From contig CBDCDJ010000007.1 in the NCBI GenBank assembly GCA_965215355.1, positions 3,968,001 to 4,032,000 on the forward strand: DNA of 64,000 nucleotides, in the 5' to 3' direction. Every line of letters begins with the position of its first letter. Within the stretch, counting starts at the first letter, position 1. The stretch comes from CBDCDJ01 sp965215355 (GTDB lineage Bacteria; Deinococcota; Deinococci; Deinococcales; Trueperaceae). Under the pieces are notes generated by a model, which worked only from the letters and a program-made list of their open reading frames with translations, had not been told where the DNA came from and did not search any database. The translations under genes were made by a program, and so were the position numbers. Shown in pieces: positions 34,885 through 43,085 of this stretch.

Positions 34885-34893
34885 GGAGTCTCC

Positions 34894-35547
34894 TTAGTAC
34901 CTCAGGTTGGGCATGGCGGTCGTGAGTTCTACTTCTGCTTCGATGGTGTCAACGTCGTCTGCGCGCGCTTCGACTGTCACTACGGCTTGCCGGGGAAAAT
35001 CCGTTCCGTCATCGTTGTAGCAAAGCGCTGGGTTGTCAATAGAGTTGTCAGGGTCGCCTGCACACGTGTATTTAATATCGAGCGAAAGTATGTTGCTTGC
35101 TAAAGGCTGATGGTTTATGTTGCTGCCGCAAGCCGCTTCGCCGCGTCGCCAGGTGTTGCCGCTGAAGTCATAGCTGACGTTTCGGCACGGCTCGTCAGGG
35201 CGGAGCGAGGTTGCGTAAATCATTGAAACTTTGTCTTTCGTTCCTGCACCCCCACCCGGTGCGTTGACACATTTCTTTACGCTACCGGCGGAACAGCCTA
35301 TTTGGACCGTCTTGGACTCACTCCCGTTGAAAATCACGCTCGAGCCCGCCACTTGCAGGTCTTGAACCAGCAGTTCGGCGACCATGCGGGCTTTGATTTC
35401 CGCTTCTTGCCTGGCCTGGGTTTGCCGGGTAAGGTTGGCCTGTTGGGAAAAAAAGGCGGCGACGATGCTCAAGAGAATCCCGACGATGGACGCCGCGACC
35501 AGCAACTCGACGATGGTGAAGCCGTTTTTCGTATTCGCGCGGTTCAT
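34894..35547 (-). CDS. PilW-like minor pilin
   Basis: A 217-residue protein from an ATG at 35547 that overlaps the previous stop (ATGA). The prepilin signal is NRANTKNG-FTIVELLVAASIVGILLS with Glu at mature position 5. The globular part has paired Cys residues (CSAGSVKKC, EPCRNVSYD, AACGSN) and PilW-like late strands (AVVTVEARADD). It corresponds in order to PilA3 of Thermus. The longer frame upstream is overlap with the neighbouring gene. Confidence 0.8.
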   Translation of the reverse strand: MNRANTKNGFTIVELLVAASIVGILLSIVAAFFSQQANLTRQTQARQEAEIKARMVAELLVQDLQVAGSSVIFNGSESKTVQIGCSAGSVKKCVNAPGGGAGTKDKVSMIYATSLRPDEPCRNVSYDFSGNTWRRGEAACGSNINHQPLASNILSLDIKYTCAGDPDNSIDNPALCYNDDGTDFPRQAVVTVEARADDVDTIEAEVELTTAMPNLRY

Positions 35548-36071
35548 CAGGGTTCGTAAGGTTTCTGGCAAGGGTCGCCGCCGGGCTCGAGCTGCGTCGT
35601 TTGAGCCACGTCGTAGCAACTGATGTAAGAGCTGAAGCTCACCTCGGCAGGCCCGGTGACGACCACGTCCGCCCTGATGAGGCCTTCGTTTAGATACTCG
35701 TCCACCGTCCGCATTTCTGCTCCGGCGGGTTCTCGGTACAAGCCTGTAAAATTCACCGTGGCTGTGTAACCTTCTGCTACTTCAGGGTAGGTGTAGTTGA
35801 GGCTGCAAGTGACAGCCGTGGCGTCAGGGCAGTCGTAAAAATCTAAAATTTTGTAGACCGTGTCACCCGTAGTCGTTGCTGTTTTTTTGAATACCTCGAG
35901 CGTCGCTTTTTCTAAAGCCTTGTTCGCTTCTTGAGTGGCTGTCGAGACCTGCGTCGATTCCCTGGTCACGCTCAGGTTTGAGAGTTGCACGCTCGCCAGC
36001 GCCATGAACGCGACCGCGATGACGACCAGCGCGACCAAAACTTCGGTAAGTGTCAAACCGGCGTGCCTCAC
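35547..36071 (-). CDS. PilV-like minor pilin
   Basis: A 174-residue protein with the prepilin signal RHAG-LTLTEVLVALVVIAVAFMALAS (Glu 5 present), typical of PilV/GspI proteins. The GTG start overlaps the upstream pilin stop (GTGA), and its own stop overlaps the next start. The position matches PilA2 in the Thermus cluster. Confidence 0.8.
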   Translation of the reverse strand: MRHAGLTLTEVLVALVVIAVAFMALASVQLSNLSVTRESTQVSTATQEANKALEKATLEVFKKTATTTGDTVYKILDFYDCPDATAVTCSLNYTYPEVAEGYTATVNFTGLYREPAGAEMRTVDEYLNEGLIRADVVVTGPAEVSFSSYISCYDVAQTTQLEPGGDPCQKPYEP

Positions 36072-36607
36072 TCGATGCGCGCCCTTCCTTGCTGGCTCAG
36101 GATGACTTTTTGGACGTGGTTGCCTTGCGCGTTGCTGATTTGTACCGTCTTGTTGGCGGCGTTGTAGACGTTGCCGCGCGGGTCGAAGACCGTGGCTGAA
36201 TAGTTGGCGGGCACGAGCTTGACGAGGCTGCCGTAGTCGTTCGACAGGGTCACGGTCTTCAAAACGACGTCGCCCACGTCGTACTGCTTGTTCGACTGCG
36301 CGATGACTGGGTCGAAGTTCGGGTTTCGGCAGTCGGTCGTGGCGTCGCCGGGCGTGCCGTTGCCGGGGTTGTCGCAGTAGATAAAGTAGCTGTTGGTGCC
36401 TGGGTCCAAGTGCAAACCGACGAACCAGTTGCGGCTGATGGCTTCAAAGCGGGCGGCTTGAAAGTCTCGAGCCAAGCCCTTGGCCGCCTGGGACACGGCG
36501 AACCTGTCCCGCGGCAACACGGCCGCGCCGACGGCGAAAAAGATACCCAGCATCGCCAGGACGATGAGTATCTCCAACAGCGTGACCCCCAGTTCTCTTC
36601 TTACCAT
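36068..36607 (-). CDS. GspH/FimU-like minor pilin, first gene of the operon
   Basis: A 179-residue protein with the prepilin signal VRRELG-VTLLEILIVLAMLGIFF (Glu 5 present), then KGLARDFQAARFEAISRNW as in GspH/FimT pseudopilins, and an FDPRGN stretch near the C-terminus. The ATG follows AGGAGAACG. It is the promoter-proximal gene of the set and matches PilA1 of Thermus. Confidence 0.8.
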   Translation of the reverse strand: MVRRELGVTLLEILIVLAMLGIFFAVGAAVLPRDRFAVSQAAKGLARDFQAARFEAISRNWFVGLHLDPGTNSYFIYCDNPGNGTPGDATTDCRNPNFDPVIAQSNKQYDVGDVVLKTVTLSNDYGSLVKLVPANYSATVFDPRGNVYNAANKTVQISNAQGNHVQKVILSQQGRARIE

Positions 36608-36643
36608 CGTTCTCCTCAGACGTGTCGAGTGAGCGCGCGACTA

Positions 36644-36659
36644 GCTGTAACCCTACAGC
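36644..36659. promoter_or_regulatory. Perfect inverted repeat 5' of the minor pilin operon
   Basis: GCTGTA-ACCC-TACAGC lies 37 bases upstream of the first pilin start, where a regulator could block or help transcription. Its role is inferred from place and symmetry only. Confidence 0.45.
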
Positions 36660-36807
36660 CAAACCCCCGTCACCCTACGTGAAAAATTCCCGACCGCGTA
36701 TCCCCCGATCAGGGGAACGGGTTGTCGGCAGCCACGAGAGCCCGGGCGCATCTGCGCCTGTGCCGGGTGGAGGCTCGAGCCTCGGTTCCCCTTTCGGTCA
36801 AAGCTCG

Positions 36808-36826
36808 AGCCGCTCAAAGAGCGGCT
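36808..36826. other. Short perfect hairpin upstream of lpdA
   Basis: AGCCGCTC-AAA-GAGCGGCT forms an 8-bp stem with a 3-base loop. There is no T-run on either side, so it is not a clear terminator. Confidence 0.4.
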
Positions 36827-36909
36827 TACAAGGCGTATCCCGGAAACTTGCTGTGCAGCGCCTTTTTGCCGGGCACCCAGCGGGTTAAACTGAGGCATGG
36901 AGGAACGTC

Positions 36910-38301
36910 ATGGACTATGACTTGATTGTCGTCGGCTCGGGGCCGGGCGGCTACCACGCGGCCATCCGCGCCGCCCAGCTCGGGCTGAAAACGGCCTGCG
37001 TCGAACGAGAATACGTCGGCGGGGTGTGTCTGAACGTTGGCTGCATCCCCACCAAGGCCCTGCTCCACGTCGCCGAAGACCTGCGCGAGGCCAAGCACGC
37101 CAAGGAGTACGGCATCGACTTCGGCGAGCCCAAAGTCGACATCAGACAGGTCGAAAAGTGGAAGAGCGGCGTCGTCGCCAAAATGACCGGCGGTGTAAAG
37201 ATGCTCTTCAAGGGCAACAAGATTGACTTGTTGGAAGGAGAGGCCACCTTCACCGACAAAAACACCGTCAAGGTCGGCGACAAAAGCTACACCGCGGAAA
37301 AGTTCATCGTGGCGGTCGGCTCGGAGCCGATTGAGATTTCCGGTTTCGAGACCGACGGCGAAAGAATTGTGAGCAGTACCGGCGCGCTCATCATGAGCGA
37401 GGTGCCCGAACGCTTTATGGCAATCGGCGGCAGCGCCATCGGTTTGGAGTTCTGCGACATTTACAACGCGCTCGGCAGCGAGACGACCGTCGTCGAACTG
37501 CTGGACCGCATCGTCCCGGCGAGCGACCCGGACGCAGCTAAAGAGCTGCACAAGTCGTTTGAAAAACGCGGCATCACCATCAAGACGGGCACCAAAGCCG
37601 TGAGCCAGAAGAAGACCAAAAAGGGTATCGAGGTCGTCTTGGAGGACAAAGACGGCAACCAAGAAACGGTCACCGTGGACAAACTGCTCGTCGCGGTGGG
37701 CCGCCGCCCGAGGGGCAAGGGTTTGGGCCTGGAAGACATCGGTGTCGAGGTGGACGGGCGCGGCTACGTGCCGCCCGCCAACGACCACATGCAGACGAAT
37801 GTTAAGCACATCTACACCATCGGCGACGTGGCGCGCCCACCGCTGCTGGCGCACAAGGCGATGAAAGAGGGTTTGGTGGCCGCCGAACACGCGGCGGGCA
37901 AGCCCTCGGCCTACGACACCATCGTGCCGAGCGTGATTTACACCAGTCCCGAACTCGCCTCGGTCGGTATGACCGAAGAGGAAGCCAAGGAAGCGGGCCA
38001 CAAAATCCGCGTCGGCAAGTTTCCTTTAAGCGCTTCAGGCCGCGCGACGACCCTCGGCACGAACGAAGGACTGGTCAAGGTCATCGGCGACGAGGAAACC
38101 GACCTGCTCTTGGGCTTTCACATGGTCGGCCCGAGCGCCGGGGACATGGTCGCCGAGGCCGCCCTCGCCATTGAAATGGGCGCGACGTTGGAAGACATCT
38201 CGCTCACCCAGCACGCCCACCCCACCATCGCCGAGAGTTTTATGGAGGCGGCCGAGGCGGCGCACGGGATGGCGATTCACATTGCCAACAGGAAAAAGTA
38301 A
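36910..38301 (+). CDS. lpdA: Dihydrolipoyl dehydrogenase
   Basis: A 463-residue flavoprotein. FAD motif IVVGSGPGGYHAAIRAA, redox disulfide GGVCLNVGCIPTKALL (Cys about 40 and 45), NAD motif MAIGGSAIGLEFCDIYNALG, FAD motif IYTIGDVARPPLLAHKA, and the catalytic His-Glu pair in LTQHAHPTIAESF are all present. It reoxidises lipoamide in 2-oxo acid dehydrogenase complexes or the glycine cleavage system. No E1/E2 partner is nearby. The ATG follows ATGGAGGAACG. Confidence 0.93.
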   Translation: MDYDLIVVGSGPGGYHAAIRAAQLGLKTACVEREYVGGVCLNVGCIPTKALLHVAEDLREAKHAKEYGIDFGEPKVDIRQVEKWKSGVVAKMTGGVKMLFKGNKIDLLEGEATFTDKNTVKVGDKSYTAEKFIVAVGSEPIEISGFETDGERIVSSTGALIMSEVPERFMAIGGSAIGLEFCDIYNALGSETTVVELLDRIVPASDPDAAKELHKSFEKRGITIKTGTKAVSQKKTKKGIEVVLEDKDGNQETVTVDKLLVAVGRRPRGKGLGLEDIGVEVDGRGYVPPANDHMQTNVKHIYTIGDVARPPLLAHKAMKEGLVAAEHAAGKPSAYDTIVPSVIYTSPELASVGMTEEEAKEAGHKIRVGKFPLSASGRATTLGTNEGLVKVIGDEETDLLLGFHMVGPSAGDMVAEAALAIEMGATLEDISLTQHAHPTIAESFMEAAEAAHGMAIHIANRKK

Positions 38302-38340
38302 AAAGGGGCTCGAGCCCAGCCCGGCACTTACCGAACGTAG

Positions 38341-38410
38341 CGCAGCGAAGTGAAAGCATTTCGTTTTTACCGTACCGCCGGGAGATTCTTTCGCTGACGC
38401 TCAGAACGAC
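38341..38410. repeat. Intergenic palindromic repeat, copy A
   Basis: It shares the core TTTTTACCGTACCGCC, then GGAGATTCTTTCGCT and ends TCAGAACGAC with the copy at 41961-42046. The left arm is degraded here. Confidence 0.75.
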
Positions 38411-38470
38411 GAAGAAGGACGTTTTTCTACGCTTTTTCTCGTCTCTCTGGTGTTTTGGTTTCGGTGCAAG

Positions 38471-38513
38471 GAAAGTGCAGCACGTTTATATCAAACGTGC
38501 TGCACTTTCTCCT
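38471..38513. terminator. 17-bp perfect hairpin between convergent lpdA and argJ
   Basis: GAAAGTGCAGCACGTTT (38471-38487) and its exact complement (38493-38509) enclose a 5-base loop. Both sides carry A/T-rich ends, so it could end transcription from both directions. Confidence 0.7.
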
Positions 38514-38531
38514 TTTCCCTTCTTTCTGCCC

Positions 38532-39680
38532 CTACGTCGTGTAGTCCGCGTTGATGCGCACGTACTCCGCCGATAAGTCGCAGCCGTAAGCCTCGCCGCG
38601 GCCGTCCCCGGCGGCGAGGTCGGCCTCGAGCACAACCTCTTCGGACTTCATCGCTTCCGACATGGTCCACTTGTCGAACGCCAAAGGCTCGCCCTGGTAG
38701 ACGCCGAAGCCCTGCAAGCGGATGTGGACCGCGGCCATGTTGGCGATGGCCCCCGAAGCGCCGAGGGCGCTCAGGATGCGGCCCCAGTTGGGGTCGTTGC
38801 CGTGGACGGCCGTTTTGACCAGCGGGCTTCTCGCGACGGCGCGGGCGGCCTGGCGAGCTTCGGCGTCGCTGCGCGCGCCCGTGACGCGGACGTTCAAGAG
38901 TTTGGTCGCGCCTTCGCCGTCGCGGGCGATCATCTTGGCGAGACGGGTGGCGACGTGCTCGAGGCCTTCGCGCAGCGCTTCGGGCGGCACCGTGACTCGG
39001 CGGCTGGCGAAGACGAGAGCCATGTCGTTGGGCGAGGTGTCGCCGTCGACCGTGACCTGGTTGAAGCTGCGCTGCACGACGTCCGGCCAAAACGCGCGCA
39101 GGTCGGCTTGCGCGACGACCGCGTCCGTCATCACAAAGGCGAGCAGCGTCGCCATGTTCGGGTGAATCATGCCCGAGCCCTTGGCGACGCCGACCACCCG
39201 GCCCCCACCCGGTAAGTCGACCTCGACCTGTTTGGTAACTAAATCGGTCGTCAGGATGGCCTGCGCAAACCTGTCCGCGGTATCGCTAAGGCCCCCGCGC
39301 AGTTCCGGGACGGCTTTTTTGAGGGTGTCTATCGGCAAGCGTCGACCGACGACCCCGGTGCTGGCCGTGAGCAGGTCCTGGGCCCGCTTGACGCCGAGGC
39401 TGCCGGCGCTCATGGCCGCGAAGTCCTCGTTGTCCCAGATGCCCGCTTCGCCCGTGGCGCAGTTGGCGTTGCCGCTGTTGACGACGACGCCGTGGACGAG
39501 CCGGTCGCTGCTGTAGCGTGCCCGGTTGCGCGAAACACAGGCCGCCCTGAGCCGGTTCTCGGTGGACGTCAAGGCCCAAACCAGCGGCGTTTCGGAGAAG
39601 ATGACACCCAGGTCGGGTTTGCCGGAGGCCTTGAGCCCGGCGCTCATTCCCGCCGCCTGGAAACCCTGCGGCAGTTTCAC
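38532..39680 (-). CDS. argJ: Bifunctional ornithine acetyltransferase / N-acetylglutamate synthase
   Basis: A 382-residue protein from a GTG at 39680 that overlaps the argC stop (GTGA). Visible elements are LVHGVVVNSGNANCATG, STGVVGRRLPIDTLKKAVPEL and the self-cleavage region KGSGMIHPNMATLLAFV, where the chain splits before the Thr. Later come DGDTSPNDM and HGNDPNWGRILSALG, with a C-terminal YVRINADYTT. It moves the acetyl group from acetylornithine to glutamate, recycling it in arginine synthesis. The frame stays open far upstream, but that part is an opposite-frame artefact of argC. Confidence 0.93.
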   Translation of the reverse strand: MKLPQGFQAAGMSAGLKASGKPDLGVIFSETPLVWALTSTENRLRAACVSRNRARYSSDRLVHGVVVNSGNANCATGEAGIWDNEDFAAMSAGSLGVKRAQDLLTASTGVVGRRLPIDTLKKAVPELRGGLSDTADRFAQAILTTDLVTKQVEVDLPGGGRVVGVAKGSGMIHPNMATLLAFVMTDAVVAQADLRAFWPDVVQRSFNQVTVDGDTSPNDMALVFASRRVTVPPEALREGLEHVATRLAKMIARDGEGATKLLNVRVTGARSDAEARQAARAVARSPLVKTAVHGNDPNWGRILSALGASGAIANMAAVHIRLQGFGVYQGEPLAFDKWTMSEAMKSEEVVLEADLAAGDGRGEAYGCDLSAEYVRINADYTT

Positions 39681-40738
39681 GGCCACAACCCGTAAAGAAC
39701 GAGGCCGCGCGTTTCCTCGAAGCCGTGAACGACGTTGAAGCCCTGAACCGCCCCCCCCGCCGCGCCCTTGCCCAGGTTGTCGAGCGCGGCGAAAGCGACG
39801 ACGTGCCCACTCCGTTTGTCGACGCGCACGCTCACCACGGTGCGGTCGCTGCCGTAGACGGCCTTGGTTTGCGGCAGGTCTTCTTGAAAGCTCACCAGCG
39901 GTTCCTCCTCGTAAAAACTGCGGTACAGCTCGAGCAACTCTTCCTCGCTCGGCGCGTGTCGGGGTCTGGTATAACACGTCGCCAAAATACCGCGCGTCAT
40001 CGGGACGAGGTGCGGGTTGAAACTGACCGTAAGGCGCGGCGCGGCGCGGTGGGTGGTGAGGCGTTTTCCGCCCTGCTGCAACCGCCCCAAGGCCAGTTCG
40101 ATTTCGGCGGTGTGCCGGTGCGTGCCTGCGACCTTGTAGGGCTTGACGTTCTCGTTCGCTTCGGCAAAGTGAAAGCCGAGTGCGGGCGCGCGACCCGCGC
40201 CCGAGACACCCGTGGCGATGTTGGCAATCACGTCCGGCCCGAGCAGCCCGGCGGCGGCGAGAGGCGCTAGAGCTAAGATGGCGGCGCTCGAGTTGCAGCC
40301 CGGCACCGCCACGAGGGGAGCACCCTTCAACTCGTCCCGGTGCAGTTCGACGAGTCCGTACCGCGCCAGCTCGTACACTTCCGGGTGCGGGTGCGGGCCG
40401 TACCACTCCTCGTACACGTCTATGGGCAGGCGGAAGTCCGCCGACAAGTCGACAACCCCTTTGCCCGCGTCGAGCGCCTGTTTCACCAGCGGCGCGGTGG
40501 CCCCGTGCGGCGTGGCACAGAACACCACATCGCACCCCTCAATGACCTCGTCGTTGTCTTGAAAGAGGTGTTCGAGCCGCCCGACAAGCTGCGGCCAGGC
40601 GCTTGCAACCTTCTGGCCGAGGTACTGTCTCGAGCCCAGCGCCGCAATCTCTACCTGCGGATGGTGCAGCAGGCGGCGGACGAGTTCGGCCCCGCCGTAG
40701 CCGCTCGCGCCCAAAATGCCGACTTGAAGAGGCGTCAT
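39677..40738 (-). CDS. argC: N-acetyl-gamma-glutamyl-phosphate reductase
   Basis: A 353-residue protein. The NADP fold VGILGASGYGGAELVRRLLHHP opens it. The catalytic Cys is in VAVPGCNSSAAILALAPL (about 148), followed by GVSGAGRAP, HRHTAEIE and HLVPMTRGILATCYT. It reduces acetylglutamyl phosphate to the semialdehyde in arginine synthesis. It overlaps argJ by 4 bases. argF lies 141 bases upstream on the same strand. argB and argD are not in the window. Confidence 0.94.
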   Translation of the reverse strand: MTPLQVGILGASGYGGAELVRRLLHHPQVEIAALGSRQYLGQKVASAWPQLVGRLEHLFQDNDEVIEGCDVVFCATPHGATAPLVKQALDAGKGVVDLSADFRLPIDVYEEWYGPHPHPEVYELARYGLVELHRDELKGAPLVAVPGCNSSAAILALAPLAAAGLLGPDVIANIATGVSGAGRAPALGFHFAEANENVKPYKVAGTHRHTAEIELALGRLQQGGKRLTTHRAAPRLTVSFNPHLVPMTRGILATCYTRPRHAPSEEELLELYRSFYEEEPLVSFQEDLPQTKAVYGSDRTVVSVRVDKRSGHVVAFAALDNLGKGAAGGAVQGFNVVHGFEETRGLVLYGLWP

Positions 40739-40879
40739 GCGTTTCGCTCGTGTCTTGTGACAAAGCCGTTCGTCGTTCGGGGCAAGTCATTCGTTTCAAG
40801 ACCGACCTCGAACGAAGAACGAAGGACGAAGAACCTCAACCCGGATACTTTTTCACGGAAACAAAAACGGGTCATACTT

Positions 40880-41827
40880 TCAATCTATCCCTCCGCCCAA
40901 AAGCTGAAACAAGATGCCCTTGTGCGCGTGGAGCCGGTTTTCGGCCTGGTCGAAGACGCGGGAGCGTCCGTGGTAGACGGCGTCTTCGCTGCATTCCTCG
41001 CCGTAGTGGGCGGGCAGGTCGTGCATGAAGACGCCGCGCGGGGACAAGTCCTCGAACCACTCCGGCGTGACGGTGTAGCCCGCAAACGCCTCGCGGCGGC
41101 GCTCGGTGTCCTCTTCCTGGCCCATCGAAATCCACACGTCGGTGTAGAGAACGTCCGCGCCGGCGGCGGCCACGCGCGGGTCACGAGCAATGTCGACGCG
41201 TGCGCCCGCGGCTCGAGCCGCGCTGAGCACGTCCGCGTCCGGGTCGAACCCTTCCGGGCAAGCAACCGTGAGGTGTGTGCCGCAGAGAGCGGCGGCGTTG
41301 ATGTGCGAGTTGGCGACGTTGTTGCCGTCACCGACGAACACGACCTTGAGACCGGCCAACTTACCGAAAACCTCTTTCATGGTCAAGTAGTCCGCCGTGA
41401 GCTGGCAAGGGTGGAGCAGGTCGGACAGGCCGTTGATGACCGGCACGTCGGCGTGTTCTGCGAGTCCTATCAAGGTCTTGTGCCCATAGGTGCGCGCCAT
41501 GATGCCTTCGACCCAGCGCTCGAGGTTGTGCGCCACGTCTTTAATCGTCTCGCGCACGCCCCAGCCGATGTAGTTCTGGCTCAGCAATACCGAGTGCCCG
41601 CCGAGCTGGTACATGGCGATGTCGAAGGTCGAGCGAGTGCGCAACGACTGTTTCTCGAAAATCATGGCGAGGGTTTTGTGGCGTAGCGGCGCGGGCCGCT
41701 CGCCCGCCTGCCAAGCTCGTTTGAGTTGCAAGGCGCTTTCCAGCAGCCCGCCGAACTCGTCAGGCGTGAGGTCGGCGAGCGACAGAAAATCTTTTCCTTT
41801 GAGGCTTTCGACGACGGTCAAGTCCAT
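40880..41827 (-). CDS. argF: Ornithine carbamoyltransferase
   Basis: A 315-residue protein from the ATG at 41827 (GGAAGGGTG before it). Carbamoyl-phosphate site FEKQSLRTRSTFDIAMYQLGG (SxRTR), then RTYGHKTLIGLAEHADVPVINGLSDLLHPCQ with the HPxQ motif, VVFVGDGNNVANS, DVWISMGQEEDTERR and FMHDLPAHYGEE give the complete OTCase set. It makes citrulline from ornithine. The open frame extending upstream to 42055 crosses the promoter and a repeat and is not real. Confidence 0.95.
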   Translation of the reverse strand: MDLTVVESLKGKDFLSLADLTPDEFGGLLESALQLKRAWQAGERPAPLRHKTLAMIFEKQSLRTRSTFDIAMYQLGGHSVLLSQNYIGWGVRETIKDVAHNLERWVEGIMARTYGHKTLIGLAEHADVPVINGLSDLLHPCQLTADYLTMKEVFGKLAGLKVVFVGDGNNVANSHINAAALCGTHLTVACPEGFDPDADVLSAARAAGARVDIARDPRVAAAGADVLYTDVWISMGQEEDTERRREAFAGYTVTPEWFEDLSPRGVFMHDLPAHYGEECSEDAVYHGRSRVFDQAENRLHAHKGILFQLLGGGID

Positions 41828-41857
41828 GTTCACCCTTCCACGGCGGCAAAGCCTGAT

Positions 41858-41885
41858 AATATATGCGTCGCAACGGATAAAGCAA
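41858..41885 (-). promoter_or_regulatory. Promoter of argF
   Basis: On the minus strand TTGCTT (41880-41885) and TATATT (41858-41863) are spaced by 16 bases, with the argF ATG about 30 bases further on. No clear ArgR operator is seen. Confidence 0.6.
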
Positions 41886-41960
41886 GTTTCGGGCTCGAGC
41901 TTTTGTGCGTCGCTTTTTCTGAAGCGATGCTGAAGAGAAGATGGCGCTAAACACCCTTCT

Positions 41961-42046
41961 GTCGTTCTGAACGGAGCGAAGCGGAGTGAAGGAATTTCGC
42001 TTTTACCGTACCGCCCGGAGATTCTTTCGCTAGCGCTCAGAATGAC
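41961..42046. repeat. Intergenic palindromic repeat, copy B
   Basis: It begins GTCGTTCTGA and ends TCAGAATGAC, which are inverted repeats of each other with one mismatch. The core TTTTACCGTACCGCC then GGAGATTCTTTCGCT is shared with 38341-38410. It looks like a small non-coding dispersed element of the REP/MITE type. Confidence 0.75.
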
Positions 42047-42113
42047 AAACGCCAATGAACCGTAGTCATCTTGAGTTTTCAGACTCTCTCACCACAACGC
42101 CCCCAAACTTTTG

Positions 42114-42119
42114 TATACT
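42114..42119 (+). promoter_or_regulatory. -10 box of a leaderless small gene
   Basis: TATACT ends five bases before the ATG at 42125, so the transcript should begin at or next to the start codon, as for ddrA. Confidence 0.5.
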
Positions 42120-42124
42120 TTTAC

Positions 42125-42325
42125 ATGGCCCTGAAACCGAATTCTTTGCGCTTGCTCGAGGACGAGTTTGTGTGTCGCTGCAGTTACTTCTCGGACGATT
42201 CGGGTTACGTCAACTACGACGCAAAAAATCACGGCATAACCAAGCACGAGGCGCGTGCGCTCGAGGACGAACGGCTTGCGCGCCGCCAAGACATCCGTCA
42301 AGACAAGCGTAGAGCTAAAGCCTGA
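42125..42325 (+). CDS. Small charged protein of unknown function
   Basis: A 66-residue protein starting at an ATG directly after a TATACT box. The first half (LKPNSLRLLEDEFVCRCSYFSDDSGYV) contains a CxC pair. The second half is a highly charged helix (ARALEDERLARRQDIRQDKRRAKA) that could bind nucleic acid. I do not recognise it. The frame upstream to 42071 lacks a ribosome site and crosses the promoter. Confidence 0.55.
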   Translation: MALKPNSLRLLEDEFVCRCSYFSDDSGYVNYDAKNHGITKHEARALEDERLARRQDIRQDKRRAKA

Positions 42326-42329
42326 GGAG

Positions 42330-43085
42330 TTATTTTGCAACCACGACGAGGTGCGGCGCGTCGTGGCTATAACGTCGTTTGTCAAAACCTCCGTAAACCT
42401 GTAGCTGTGTAAACCCGGCCCGCGAGAGGGCGCGCTCGAGTTCGAAGCGGGTGTAGTAGCGCTGCTTCAGCAGGGCTGTCCGCCGTGTCAAGACACCGTC
42501 GCTCACCGTGTCGAGGTAGTAGCGAGACTCCAAAACTTGCTCGTCCCGGTCGTGGTGCTGCACCAAAAACAGCTCGGTAGCAGCGCCGCCAACGCCTCGC
42601 CACTCGGGTTCTTGTCGCACGACGTCCATAGCGCCCAGGTTCGGTTCGAAAACGTTGTACAGGTCGAGCGCGAACGCGCCACCCGGGGCCAGGTGTCGCC
42701 GCACCGCGGAGAGCGCCGCGTCCTGGTCGGACACCGTGTACAGGTGCATGAGGGTGTTGAACGGCGCGACGACGAGGGGAAAACGCTGCTCGAGCTTTAA
42801 CCTCCGCATGTCGGCCTGGACGAGGGTTGCGCGGTTCAGCAAACTCGCCTCCCTCAACCGCGTTTCTGCCCGCTCGAGCATTTTCCCCGACAAGTCCACG
42901 GCGACAACCTCGTGACCGGCGCGCACCAGCGCCGCGGTCACGCGCCCGGTGCCGGCCCCGAGTTCCAGGACCGGACCGCCGTAGTCCTCGGCCAGGCGCG
43001 TGTAAAACGGCAGGTCGTCGCGGTAGTGCGCGTACTGGGCATCGTAGAGGTCGGGGTGGTCGTAAACAGAGGGGTCGTAAATCAA
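42330..43085 (-). CDS. Class I SAM-dependent methyltransferase
   Basis: A 251-residue protein with motif I VLELGAGTGRVTAALV (about 40), the acidic VVAVDLSGKML, QADMRRL, and APFNTLMHL before a large beta-sheet end. The apparent TTG start overlaps the stop of the ABC exporter gene (TTGA), so it ends the long envelope operon. The substrate is unknown. Glycolipid or small-molecule methylation would fit the context. Confidence 0.8.
   Translation of the reverse strand: MIYDPSVYDHPDLYDAQYAHYRDDLPFYTRLAEDYGGPVLELGAGTGRVTAALVRAGHEVVAVDLSGKMLERAETRLREASLLNRATLVQADMRRLKLEQRFPLVVAPFNTLMHLYTVSDQDAALSAVRRHLAPGGAFALDLYNVFEPNLGAMDVVRQEPEWRGVGGAATELFLVQHHDRDEQVLESRYYLDTVSDGVLTRRTALLKQRYYTRFELERALSRAGFTQLQVYGGFDKRRYSHDAPHLVVVAK

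Larger units (their letters stand above)
36608..36909. other. 302-base divergent gap between the pilin operon and lpdA
   Basis: It must contain both promoters. It holds the inverted repeat at 36644-36659, a small hairpin at 36808-36826 and two copies of the CTCGAG palindrome. No small gene is seen. Confidence 0.5.

Noticed and set aside
39681..40535. Long minus-strand frame extending argJ upstream to a 667-residue protein
   Set aside because: The extra part lies in another frame over argC, is Arg/Gly-rich shadow sequence, and argJ begins naturally at the GTG overlapping the argC stop.
41828..42055. N-terminal extension of argF
   Set aside because: It crosses a good promoter and the palindromic repeat and has no family similarity. 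The ATG at 41827 has a ribosome site and gives the normal length.
42114..42325. Small gene as an arginine leader peptide
   Set aside because: It is divergent from argF and its Arg residues are scattered at the C-terminal end with no attenuator hairpin following.
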